DNA from: Filomicrobium sp.
GTDB taxonomy: Bacteria > Pseudomonadota > Alphaproteobacteria > Rhizobiales > Hyphomicrobiaceae
Direction of reading: 5' to 3'
DNA: 64,000 nt
Assembly: GCA_017792465.1 (NCBI GenBank)
Contig: CP051234.1
Location: 250,606 to 314,605, forward strand
This document shows positions 16,679-24,649 of the stretch, one piece after another. Position numbers and translations under genes: made by a program. Every line of letters starts with the position of its first letter. Positions within the stretch are counted from its first letter, which is position 1. Below the pieces are notes generated by a model, which had not been told where the DNA came from, searched no databases, and saw nothing but the letters and a program-made list of their open reading frames with translations.

Positions 16679-17683
16679 ATGAGTGCGCTGGAATCCTTTC
16701 CGTTCATTGAAATTCGCGAGCGCGGTAGCATCCGCGAAGAAGACGTCGGGCTGTTGCGCAAGGCTGTCTATGGCGATGGTGAAATCGACCAGGAAGAAGC
16801 CGAGCTGCTGATCGATCTCAATCGGTCCTGCAAGGTTCAGGATCCGGACTGGACCGAGATCTATCATGAGGCGATTACGGACTATCTGGTCGTCCAGGCC
16901 GAGCCGGAAGGCTATGTGACGCAGGACCAGGCCGAATGGCTGATCGAACAGATCGCGCCGGAAGGAAAACTTCCCAGCCGCAAGGATCTTGATTTGTTGG
17001 TCGACGTCATGGATCGGGCGCGATGGCTGCCTGAGATTCTGATTGCGTTCGGCCTGCAGCAGGTTGCAGAAGCGATCTCTGGCGACAATGGCGGCGTTCG
17101 GCCAGACGACGGCGAGCCTGGCATCATTCAAGACAACGAAGTCGAACTCGTCCGGCGCATGGTTTATGCGTTCGGCGGAGACGGCTGTGTTGCGGTGACC
17201 CGGACGGAAGCTGAAATGCTCGCCATGATCAACGATCAGCTCGACCCTGAAAAGTTGAGCGATGCCTGGATGGAGTTCTACATCAAGGCGATGGCGAACT
17301 TTCTGTTGGGGGCGTCCGGTTATGCTGTTCCCACGCGGGAAGAAGCGTTGCGCAACGAGGTTTGGCTCGAAGAGCGCGATGAGCTGTCGCCGCTTGAGCT
17401 ACTGCAATCGATTTCCAAGCTGAGCCTGGATGATGTGATTGCCGCCTACCAGCCGCAATCGAAGGAAGAAAAGGCCATTGCCCGGCTCGATAAAGAGCGT
17501 CGGGTGCTGGTGACGGAAGATGAGCTTGGCGGGGATGAGGCCGAATGGCTGATCGAGCGCCTGGGTCGTGAAGATGAGCTCAACCCGGCCGATGTCGCTG
17601 TCCTGAGCTACGTGCGCGAAAACGCCCTGGCCATCGATCCGGCGGTTGATGAGCTGATCGACCGGCACCTCAAGGCCGCCTAA
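16679..17683 (+). CDS. Acidic repeat protein of unknown function
   Basis: The 334-residue protein, from the ATG at 16679, is strongly acidic, has no signal or membrane segment, and is built from a repeated helical module. One half-unit reads EAELLIDLNRSC...DPDWTEIYHEAITDYLV (shown in part), recurring as EAEMLAMINDQL...SDAWMEFYIKAMANFLL. A second half-unit QAEWLIEQI recurs as EAEWLIERL near the C-terminus. The 'V/I-x-x-x-EAE-[WL]-L-I' starts resemble EF-hand-like or TerB-like helices. Not recognised; followed by its own terminator, so it is a single-gene unit. Confidence 0.75.
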   Translation: MSALESFPFIEIRERGSIREEDVGLLRKAVYGDGEIDQEEAELLIDLNRSCKVQDPDWTEIYHEAITDYLVVQAEPEGYVTQDQAEWLIEQIAPEGKLPSRKDLDLLVDVMDRARWLPEILIAFGLQQVAEAISGDNGGVRPDDGEPGIIQDNEVELVRRMVYAFGGDGCVAVTRTEAEMLAMINDQLDPEKLSDAWMEFYIKAMANFLLGASGYAVPTREEALRNEVWLEERDELSPLELLQSISKLSLDDVIAAYQPQSKEEKAIARLDKERRVLVTEDELGGDEAEWLIERLGREDELNPADVAVLSYVRENALAIDPAVDELIDRHLKAA

Positions 17684-17714
17684 GGCTTCAGAGATTTTCT
17701 AAAAAGGAATGACG

Positions 17715-17746
17715 AAGGATGGCATGACCTCGTGCCGTCCTTTTTT
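17715..17746 (+). terminator. Intrinsic terminator after the acidic repeat gene
   Basis: AAGGATGGCA paired with TGCCGTCCTT (one G-U) around ATGACCTCG-like loop bases, followed by six T. It lies about 30 bases after the stop codon. Confidence 0.85.
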
Positions 17747-17907
17747 GTGTTTTTACAAAATGCTGTTTGGCGTTGGGTTCTTGTTTTTTGCACTTGTTGT
17801 GTGCATCTTCCGCCGGCTGGGCGCGCTGCGGGATCTATACAATCCGGGTTAGTGGTGTAGCGAATTGATTGAGAAGTTACGGGCGGTCTTGCGGAGGTCC
17901 ACAACGA

Positions 17908-19212
17908 ATGGCGGGCGGTACATCCTCGACCTATCAGCCAAGGGAACTGGCACTGATTTTCGTGCCTTTGGTGCTGGCGGTCCTGTTCGCTTTCTGGTTC
18001 ACCTATCAGTTTGTCGCGCCTGCGCCGCCCTCGCATGTGGTCATCACGACAGGCTCTGAGACCGGCGGTTATTATGCCTTCGCGCAACGCTACAAGAAGG
18101 CGTTGAAAGCGTCCGGCATCGATCTGGAAATTCGCAGCTCGAAAGGGTCGATTGAAAACCTGCAGCGGTTGGAAGATCCAAAGAGCGATGTTTCGCTCGC
18201 TTTGCTGCAAGGTGGCATTTCCAATCACAAGAAGAGCCCCGGCGTTGTTTCTCTGGGACGGGTCTTCCTGGAGCCGGTCTGGGTTTTCTACAAGGGCGAG
18301 GAGACGCTTGAAAGGGTGATCCAGCTTGCCGGCAAGCGGATCGCGATTGGCGCGCCAGGCAGCGGGACGCGGGCGCTTGCCAGCGAAATTCTTGGTGCCA
18401 ATGGATTAGGGGCCAATGAGGCAACTCTCTTGCCGCTTGGCGGAGCGGCCGCAATCGATGCGCTTAAAAGCGGGCAAGCGGATGCAATCTTCCTGGTCCT
18501 GTCGCCAACTTCGAAATTGATCGGGGAGCTACTGCATCAGCCTGATATTCGCCTCATGAATTTCAAGCAGGCGGAGGCCTACACGCGGCTGTTCCCCTAC
18601 CTCGCCAAGGTCGTTCTGCCGGCTGGCGTCGTCGATCTTGCCAAGCGACTGCCGCCGGAGGATGTGTCGCTGGTTGCCTCTCAGGCGGCTCTTGTTGCGC
18701 GCGAAGATGCTCATCCGGCGATCGTCGGATTGCTGGTGGGGGCTGCCAGCGAAGTCCACAAGGAAGGTGGGATTTTCCAGCACGTCAACGAATTCCCCAA
18801 GGCTTTCGATCCTGAGTATCCGATGCAGGAAGACGCCGAGCGCCTCTATAAGCAGGGTCCGCCGTTCCTGCAGCGCTTTTTGCCGTTCTGGCTGGCGAAT
18901 TTCATCGAGCGCTCGCTCATCATGATCGTGCCGATCGCGACCATTCTGCTGCCGTTGTTCAAGGTGGTTCCCTGGCTTTACGAATGGCGCATCCGGCGGC
19001 GCATTCTTTACTGGTATGGCGAACTCAAAGCGCTGGAGCGGGAGGTCGATGACGAAACGACCAATGAAAAACCGCGCTATTTGGCCGATATCCGTGAAAT
19101 CGAGGCGGCGGTCAGCAAGATCCCGGTGCCGCTGCACTATTCGGATAAGCTTTATGAATTACGCGGTGCGGTCGATTTGGTGCGGCAGCGAATAGCGGGG
19201 CTGCCAGACTGA
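17908..19212 (+). CDS. TAXI-family solute receptor with two membrane anchors
   Basis: The 434-residue protein starts at the ATG at 17908, which has CGGAGGT 12 bases upstream. Residues about 14-36 form a membrane helix, not a cleaved signal. The middle (about 43-320) is a TAXI (TRAP-associated extracytoplasmic immunogenic) substrate-binding domain: ITTGSETGGYYAFAQRYK, then GAPGSGTRALASEIL and SGQADAIFLVL. A second hydrophobic helix lies at about 330-355, followed by a cytoplasmic tail of about 80 residues with helical, charged character. TRAP permease genes are not adjacent, which with the second helix suggests a sensing or membrane-bound role rather than free periplasmic transport. Confidence 0.85.
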   Translation: MAGGTSSTYQPRELALIFVPLVLAVLFAFWFTYQFVAPAPPSHVVITTGSETGGYYAFAQRYKKALKASGIDLEIRSSKGSIENLQRLEDPKSDVSLALLQGGISNHKKSPGVVSLGRVFLEPVWVFYKGEETLERVIQLAGKRIAIGAPGSGTRALASEILGANGLGANEATLLPLGGAAAIDALKSGQADAIFLVLSPTSKLIGELLHQPDIRLMNFKQAEAYTRLFPYLAKVVLPAGVVDLAKRLPPEDVSLVASQAALVAREDAHPAIVGLLVGAASEVHKEGGIFQHVNEFPKAFDPEYPMQEDAERLYKQGPPFLQRFLPFWLANFIERSLIMIVPIATILLPLFKVVPWLYEWRIRRRILYWYGELKALEREVDDETTNEKPRYLADIREIEAAVSKIPVPLHYSDKLYELRGAVDLVRQRIAGLPD

Positions 19213-19538
19213 AAATAAGTGTTATGTGGCGGTGTTTGCGCCTTTGGTTGCGGTGCGGGATAGTTTACGTGCGGGCGGGCTCCAGCTAGAACAGTGCTCC
19301 TTCCTTCTGCGAAGGCCTTGGGCGTTTGTGTCCGGCATTGCCTCGTGCCGGACGAGGCGGTTCAATGTGTCGCAGGCAAAATAATTCCGAACGAGTTCGA
19401 CTCCCGAAATGAAGTTCGCGCGGGGTCGCGGGCAAATCGATGCGAACTTCAGACCAAAAAACGCGGTTGGCCGCGCAGCACTCCTCATCCCGGCAAGCGG
19501 AATGATTGGTGCTGACAAAAACAGGATCAAAGACGGCG
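19213..19538. other. Intergenic region before the acyl-CoA carboxylase gene
   Basis: About 330 bases. No gene, clear terminator or repeat seen; it should hold the promoter of the carboxylase gene. Confidence 0.35.
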
Positions 19539-21557
19539 ATGTTCAAGAAGATACTGATCGCAAACCGTGGTGAAATTGCCTGCCGGGTTATTAAGACTGC
19601 CCGGAAGATGGGTATCGCGACGGTCGCCGTCTATTCGGATGCAGATGCCAATGCGATGCACGTCGAGATGGCCGATGAGGCCGTGCATATCGGACCGTCG
19701 CCGGCAGCTGAATCCTACCTTGTGATCGATAAGATCATCGATGTCTGTAAGACGACCGGGGCCGAAGCGGTGCACCCGGGCTATGGCTTCCTCTCCGAAC
19801 GGGTGGCCTTCGCCGAGGCGCTGGCTGCCAATGACATCGTCTTCATCGGTCCGAACGCCAAAGCGATTGCGGCGATGGGCGACAAGATTGAGTCGAAGAA
19901 GGCGGCTGCGGCAGCGAACGTTTCGACGGTGCCGGGCAACCTGGGTGAAATCGGCGATAGCAAGGAAGCCATCAAGATCGCCGGTGAGATTGGTTATCCG
20001 GTGATGATCAAGGCGTCTGCGGGCGGCGGCGGCAAGGGCATGCGCATTGCCTGGGATGAGAAAGAATGCGCCGAAGGTTTTGAACTCGCCCGCTCGGAAG
20101 CCAAATCGTCGTTTGGTGACGACCGCATCTTTATCGAGAAGTTCATCGTCAACCCGCGCCATATCGAAATCCAGGTGCTGGGCGACAAGCACGGTAATGT
20201 CATCCATCTGGGCGAGCGCGAATGCTCGATCCAGCGCCGTAACCAGAAGGTCATCGAAGAAGCGCCATCGCCCTTGCTGGATGAGAAGACGCGCGCTGCG
20301 ATGGGGGCTCAGGCCGTAGCGCTGGCGAAGGCGGTCGACTATGACACCGCCGGCACCGTCGAGTTCGTGGCGGGTCAGGACAAGAGCTTCTACTTCCTTG
20401 AAATGAACACCCGCCTGCAGGTTGAGCATCCGGTGACCGAACTCGTTACTGGGATCGACCTCGTCGAACAGATGATCCGCGTGGCAGCCGGCGAGAAGCT
20501 CAAGATCAAGCAGTCGGATGTGAAGCTCGATGGCTGGGCCGTCGAAAGCCGGATTTACGCCGAAGACCCATTCCGCAATTTCCTTCCGTCGATCGGTCGC
20601 CTTGTGAAATACCGTCCGGCGCATGAGGGGTGTGCTGGAGGGTTGACGGTGCGCAACGACACTGGGGTTTCCGAAGGCGGCGAGATCTCGATGTTCTACG
20701 ATCCGATGATCGCCAAGCTCGTGACGCACGGCCCGACGCGGCAGGCGGCGATTGAGCTACAGTCTGAAGCGCTCGATGCCTTCTACATCGATGGCATTCA
20801 GCACAACATTCCTTTCCTGGCGGCGCTGATGCAGCACCCGCGCTGGATATCCGGAGAGCTTTCGACGGGCTTTATTGCGGAAGAATATCCTGACGGGTTC
20901 GCGCCGCGCCATCCACAGGGCGAAGACCTCAAGGTTCTGGCTTCGGTAGCGGCTGCAATCGATCACCTCAACAACGCGCGGCGTCGGGAGATTACCCACC
21001 AGATGGATGGGACGCCGGTTCGGTTTGCAGTTGACCGCGTGGTTGATCTTGGTGAGACGGTTCAGACCGTTCGCGTTGAAGGTGGTCTTGGTGGATCCAT
21101 CAAGGTTTCTTTGTTCGATGAGAACGGTGAGATCGAGGACGAGCTGGAACTCGCTTCCAAATGGTGGCCGGGCGATGTGATCTGGTCGGGTGTCGTTCGC
21201 AACAAGGATGTGTCGGTGCAGGTGCGCCCGATCCTCAATGGCTATGAACTGGCCTACCGTGGAATGCGCGTGCCGGCACGGGTCTACACCAAGCGCGAAG
21301 CCGAGCTGGTTGCGTTGATGCCGGTGAAGGAAGCCGCCGACACCTCGAAATTCCTGCTGTGCCCGATGCCGGGTCTGGTGAAGTCGATCAACGTTGGGGT
21401 TGGCGACGAAGTGAAGGTTGGCGATCCGCTGGCGATTGTCGAAGCCATGAAGATGGAGAACATTTTGCGGGCCGAGCGCGATGCGACGGTCACCAAGCTG
21501 AATTGCGAAGCCGGTGACAGCCTTGCCGTCGACGACGTCATCATGGAATTCTCTTGA
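19539..21557 (+). CDS. pccA: Biotin-dependent acyl-CoA carboxylase alpha subunit (propionyl-CoA carboxylase type)
   Basis: The 672-residue protein joins a biotin carboxylase (FKKILIANRGEIACR at the start, ATP-binding KASAGGGGKGMRIAW near residue 160, HIEIQVLGDKHGN and FLEMNTRLQVEHPVTE), a central BT-like domain (about 470-590) and a C-terminal biotinyl domain with the target Lys638 in EAMKMEN. This order and length match propionyl-CoA carboxylase alpha; methylcrotonyl- or geranyl-CoA carboxylase alpha cannot be excluded by eye. The start at 19539 is preferred over 19506, which adds 11 non-conserved residues. The beta subunit is not nearby. Confidence 0.9.
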   Translation: MFKKILIANRGEIACRVIKTARKMGIATVAVYSDADANAMHVEMADEAVHIGPSPAAESYLVIDKIIDVCKTTGAEAVHPGYGFLSERVAFAEALAANDIVFIGPNAKAIAAMGDKIESKKAAAAANVSTVPGNLGEIGDSKEAIKIAGEIGYPVMIKASAGGGGKGMRIAWDEKECAEGFELARSEAKSSFGDDRIFIEKFIVNPRHIEIQVLGDKHGNVIHLGERECSIQRRNQKVIEEAPSPLLDEKTRAAMGAQAVALAKAVDYDTAGTVEFVAGQDKSFYFLEMNTRLQVEHPVTELVTGIDLVEQMIRVAAGEKLKIKQSDVKLDGWAVESRIYAEDPFRNFLPSIGRLVKYRPAHEGCAGGLTVRNDTGVSEGGEISMFYDPMIAKLVTHGPTRQAAIELQSEALDAFYIDGIQHNIPFLAALMQHPRWISGELSTGFIAEEYPDGFAPRHPQGEDLKVLASVAAAIDHLNNARRREITHQMDGTPVRFAVDRVVDLGETVQTVRVEGGLGGSIKVSLFDENGEIEDELELASKWWPGDVIWSGVVRNKDVSVQVRPILNGYELAYRGMRVPARVYTKREAELVALMPVKEAADTSKFLLCPMPGLVKSINVGVGDEVKVGDPLAIVEAMKMENILRAERDATVTKLNCEAGDSLAVDDVIMEFS

Positions 21558-21620
21558 GATCCGGCGCGGCTTACTTGATGCGCTGATTTTCCCGCTTTCA
21601 TCAAAAGTGCATACGGGTTC

Positions 21621-21664
21621 GATCCGGTCGTTTCGTTGCGATACGAAGCGATCGGATTTTTTTA
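21621..21664 (+). terminator. Intrinsic terminator after the acyl-CoA carboxylase gene
   Basis: An imperfect 14-bp stem (ATCCGGTCGTTTCG with CGAAGCGATCGGAT, two wobble pairs) around an eight-base loop, followed by seven T. Confidence 0.75.
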
Positions 21665-21758
21665 CCTTGGCCAAGGTTTGACGGCCGGTCCTAACGCATC
21701 AGCAACTCGGCTGGGCGGACTTTCTTCGGTGAATGTTTGAGAATTCCCGGAGGTCCGG

Positions 21759-22277
21759 ATGCAAGCTTTTCTTTCGCATCTTTATCTGGTCGCCGACCCG
21801 CGCGGGCGGGTGAACCGCAAAGCTTTGTTGGGTGTCGCGATCGCGCTGTTGATCGTGCAGGCGCTGGCCATCGTTGGGCATTGGCTGGCGGCCTCGCCGA
21901 TCCTGCATTTCGTGATCACCGTTTTTGAACTTGGGTCGTTGTGGATTGCGACATCGGCTGCGATCAAGCGCTTGCATGACCTGGGCTATAGCGGGTGGTG
22001 GGTTCCTGGAAGCATTCTGGCGCTATTCGTCTGGACGCTTTTGGCTTGCTTCGCGACAATTCTGACTATGGGCGAAGCGGTGGCGGATGTCGGCTCGCCG
22101 CAGTTCATGGTTTATGCCGCGGCGGTTATGTTTTGGCCGCTCGCTGCAACCTTTTGGCTGCATTTTGCACCGGGTGAGGTGGGCTCAAACAAGTATGGCC
22201 CGGAGCCGGATGAGAGTGGAATTTCTATGCCGCTGAGCGATGCAGACGCTCCGATGGTGAGCGCGCAGGCTGCGTAG
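21759..22277 (+). CDS. DUF805-family membrane protein
   Basis: The 172-residue protein starts with a DUF805-like entry (LSHLYLVADPRGRVNRKALLG) and has four predicted membrane helices (about residues 23-45, 50-70, 85-108 and 118-138), with the family's short conserved KRLHDLGYSGWW between helices. The tail (about 145-172) is hydrophilic. GGAGGT sits just upstream of the ATG. Family function is unknown. Confidence 0.85.
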   Translation: MQAFLSHLYLVADPRGRVNRKALLGVAIALLIVQALAIVGHWLAASPILHFVITVFELGSLWIATSAAIKRLHDLGYSGWWVPGSILALFVWTLLACFATILTMGEAVADVGSPQFMVYAAAVMFWPLAATFWLHFAPGEVGSNKYGPEPDESGISMPLSDADAPMVSAQAA

Positions 22278-22316
22278 CGGGTTCAACTCGTTTCTGGTGA
22301 GTGACTGAAAACGGAG

Positions 22317-22350
22317 AACGGCGGGGGCTTTCGCCTCCGCCGTTTTGTGT
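22317..22350 (+). terminator. Intrinsic terminator after the DUF805 gene
   Basis: AACGGCGGGGGC paired with GCCTCCGCCGTT (one wobble) around TTTC-like loop bases, then TTTTGTGTT. Its position between convergent genes means it may also limit transcription from the minus strand. Confidence 0.85.
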
Positions 22351-22373
22351 TCGTGAGTGTTGCGGTCGAAAGA

Positions 22374-22973
22374 TCAGTTCGAGCAGGGAACCGAGATCGT
22401 CAGGCCTGCGCTTGGGATGTAGCGCTTGCAGTCGAGGCTCGGCGTTGCCTTTTCGCTCAGAGCGACCGTCTGCGGCTCTTCGACGCCCTCGTAGGTTTCG
22501 AGTTCGTCGTTGGTTGCAGTCGTGTCGACGTCTTCGCTGACCGCTGCGGTTTCGATGGCTTCCGGCTTCTTGCCCGGCAATTCGATCGTTTCGGCCAGGT
22601 TGATCTGCTGTTCGAGCTGGGCAGCGCGTGCTTCTTCCTGGCTCTTGGCTACTGCTGCGAGTTTCTGCTGGCGAGCATAAGCGGCCTGTTGAGCTGCCTT
22701 CTTCTTACGAGCGTAAGCGGCCTTCGATGCGGCCTTGCGAGCAGCTGCCCGACGTGCGGCCTTCTTGCGAGCGGCTGCCTGGCGAGCAGCGCGGTGACGA
22801 GCGGCGCGTTGGCGAGCCTGCTGGTTCTTGTGGGCGTTGTGCATCATTACTGCTGCACCTAGGCCGAGGCCGACGCCGAGAGCCAGGCCGCGACCGCCGG
22901 CTTGGGCTTCCTGCGGCTGGACAGCGAGTACAAGAGCAGCGCTGAGAACGGATGCGGTGATGAACTTGAACAT
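22374..22973 (-). CDS. Exported Ala/Arg/Lys-rich protein of unknown function
   Basis: The 199-residue precursor starts at the ATG at 22973, which has GGAG nine bases upstream (this GGAG overlaps an earlier in-frame ATG at 22985, so the later start is preferred). Residues 1-25 form a signal peptide ending QEAQA-GG. A short Gly/Leu stretch (about 26-43) is followed by a highly repetitive Ala/Arg/Lys/Gln helical region (about 45-110; for example AARHRAARQAAARKKAARR), then an acidic, Thr/Glu-rich C-terminal half ending with two cysteines. No family recognised. Confidence 0.75.
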   Translation of the reverse strand: MFKFITASVLSAALVLAVQPQEAQAGGRGLALGVGLGLGAAVMMHNAHKNQQARQRAARHRAARQAAARKKAARRAAARKAASKAAYARKKKAAQQAAYARQQKLAAVAKSQEEARAAQLEQQINLAETIELPGKKPEAIETAAVSEDVDTTATNDELETYEGVEEPQTVALSEKATPSLDCKRYIPSAGLTISVPCSN

Positions 22974-23523
22974 TTTGGTCTCCATCGAGGTCTATAGCTG
23001 TTGTCGGGGCCTTTGTGGTCGCCCGTTGTTGAGACCAATATGCCGTGCGGGTGCCTGCCGGGCTGTTCCCAACGCGACAGGGCGCAAAATTTTTGAGTTT
23101 CTTATTGGCAGTGCCGAAAATGCGGCCGTCGTGGATTGGTCGTCCAAACCTTATTAATGCTGGTTTTATTCATAAGGCTCTATTCATAAGGCGCTCAGGT
23201 TCGGGTCGTTAAATAAGCCATTCGAGCCGTCAAGCGACGTTGTTCATTCTCAGGACGTATTTGGCCCAAGATGCGTTCATTTTCATGAGGGTTTTTGAAA
23301 ATCGGTTGCCGAATCTCTCCATGACTATAGGCGGTTAACCAAAATCGGGAGCCAGATACACTGAGCAATTAATGCCTGGCTGTAACATTGGGAACAGCGT
23401 TCGTTTGTCAGACGGCTACAATTAAAGGGCCACCGATGTGTTATTTTTCCTGTCTTGTTGTACACTGCAGGGAGAATTGCATTTTGACCGCGGCTTCGAC
23501 TGTCAATTGGCCGAGGAATTGAG
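22974..23523. other. Divergent intergenic region with a 14-base tandem repeat
   Basis: About 550 bases between two divergent genes for exported proteins. No gene was supported. A tandem pair ATTCATAAGGCTCT / ATTCATAAGGCGCT occupies 23168-23195 and could be an operator or binding-site pair; it lies about 330 bases upstream of the FecR-domain gene. Confidence 0.45.
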
Positions 23524-24549
23524 ATGAAATATTCGGCGATTATTACATTTATGGCCTGCCTTTTGGTGGGCGCCGGTGCGGCACATGCCGCGCCGACAGA
23601 GCGCATTGGCGCTACGGTGCAGGTCGTCAATGAAGTGTCTGCTGCCTTTGAGCAGGACCGGCGTGATTTGACGCTTGGCGACGACGTGCATCAGGACGAA
23701 CTCATCGAAGTCGGACCCGACTCGATTGGCGAATTGGAATTCGACGACGAGACCAAGCTGGCGCTGGGTCCGGGTTCGCGGATGATGCTCGATAAGTTCG
23801 TCTATAACGGCGAGAAATCGAAAGGCGATATCGTTGTCAACTTGGTGAAGGGTGCCTTCCGTTTCATCACGGGAGTTGCCTCCAAACCGTCATACCGGAT
23901 CAAGACTCCTGGCGCGGCTATTACCGTTCGCGGCACGGTTTTCGACACCTTCGTTGCGCAAGACAGCACGATTTGGCTGCTGCTTCTGGAAGGCGGCATT
24001 ACGGCTTGTAACGACCGGGCGACGTGTAAGGACTTGTCGCGTCCGGGCTGGATCTTGCGCGTGCGTCCGGATGGCGAGATCGATGACCCTGTGCGGTGGG
24101 TTGGATTGCCGGACCGGGATGCGATTGGTTTCCGTCGGGCCTTTCCTTTCATGGTCAATGCGCCGACGATTGACCCTAATCCAGCGCTGACGCGTGAAGC
24201 TGTGCTGCGCCAGGATGCGCCCAAGAAAGCGCTTCCCAAGAAGCGAACGCAGAAGGCTAAGCCCCGGCCGCCCAAGCGCAAGACCAAGGTGATCCGCAAG
24301 AAGAAGGTCAAGAAGGTCTACAAGAAGCGGAAGAAGAAACGCGTCGTTAAGCGGAAGCGCAAGCGGAAGGTGCGGGAAGTGCGCCGTCGCCGCAGCGGTG
24401 CTTCGGATGCCGCGGCTGCCGCGCTTGCAATCGGGATTGGAATCGGGATTGCCAAGGGGATCGGCCGGAAGAAGAAACATCACGGTGGTGGTCACCGTGG
24501 TGGCGGTCACCGGGGCGGCAATATGGACTACGGGCGTCACAAGTACTGA
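23524..24549 (+). CDS. Secreted FecR-domain protein with basic tail
   Basis: The 341-residue precursor has a signal peptide (residues 1-22, cleavage after AHA) and a periplasmic FecR domain (about 45-165; ELIEVGPDSIGELEFDDETK and KTPGAAITVRGTVFDTFV). Unlike the FecR sigma-regulators it lacks a cytoplasmic N-terminal anti-sigma part and no ECF sigma gene is adjacent. From about 225 it turns into an extremely Lys/Arg-rich tract (about 230-290), then a small Ala/Gly/Ile-rich hydrophobic segment (about 295-315) and a His/Gly-rich end. It may be an envelope or polyanion-binding protein; function unknown. Confidence 0.8.
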   Translation: MKYSAIITFMACLLVGAGAAHAAPTERIGATVQVVNEVSAAFEQDRRDLTLGDDVHQDELIEVGPDSIGELEFDDETKLALGPGSRMMLDKFVYNGEKSKGDIVVNLVKGAFRFITGVASKPSYRIKTPGAAITVRGTVFDTFVAQDSTIWLLLLEGGITACNDRATCKDLSRPGWILRVRPDGEIDDPVRWVGLPDRDAIGFRRAFPFMVNAPTIDPNPALTREAVLRQDAPKKALPKKRTQKAKPRPPKRKTKVIRKKKVKKVYKKRKKKRVVKRKRKRKVREVRRRRSGASDAAAAALAIGIGIGIAKGIGRKKKHHGGGHRGGGHRGGNMDYGRHKY

Positions 24550-24577
24550 CGCACGGTTAAACCCTCAAACAGAATTA

Positions 24578-24616
24578 GCGGCCTGGGAAGTGACCTTCCC
24601 GGGCCGCTTTATTTTG
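24578..24616 (+). terminator. Intrinsic terminator after the FecR-domain gene
   Basis: AGCGGCCTGGGAAG paired with CTTCCCGGGCCGCT (one mismatch/wobble) around TGAC, followed by TTATTTT. It lies about 30 bases after the stop. Confidence 0.85.
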
Positions 24617-24649
24617 GCTGGTGATCGAGGGCGCGCGCTGGGCTTTGGA

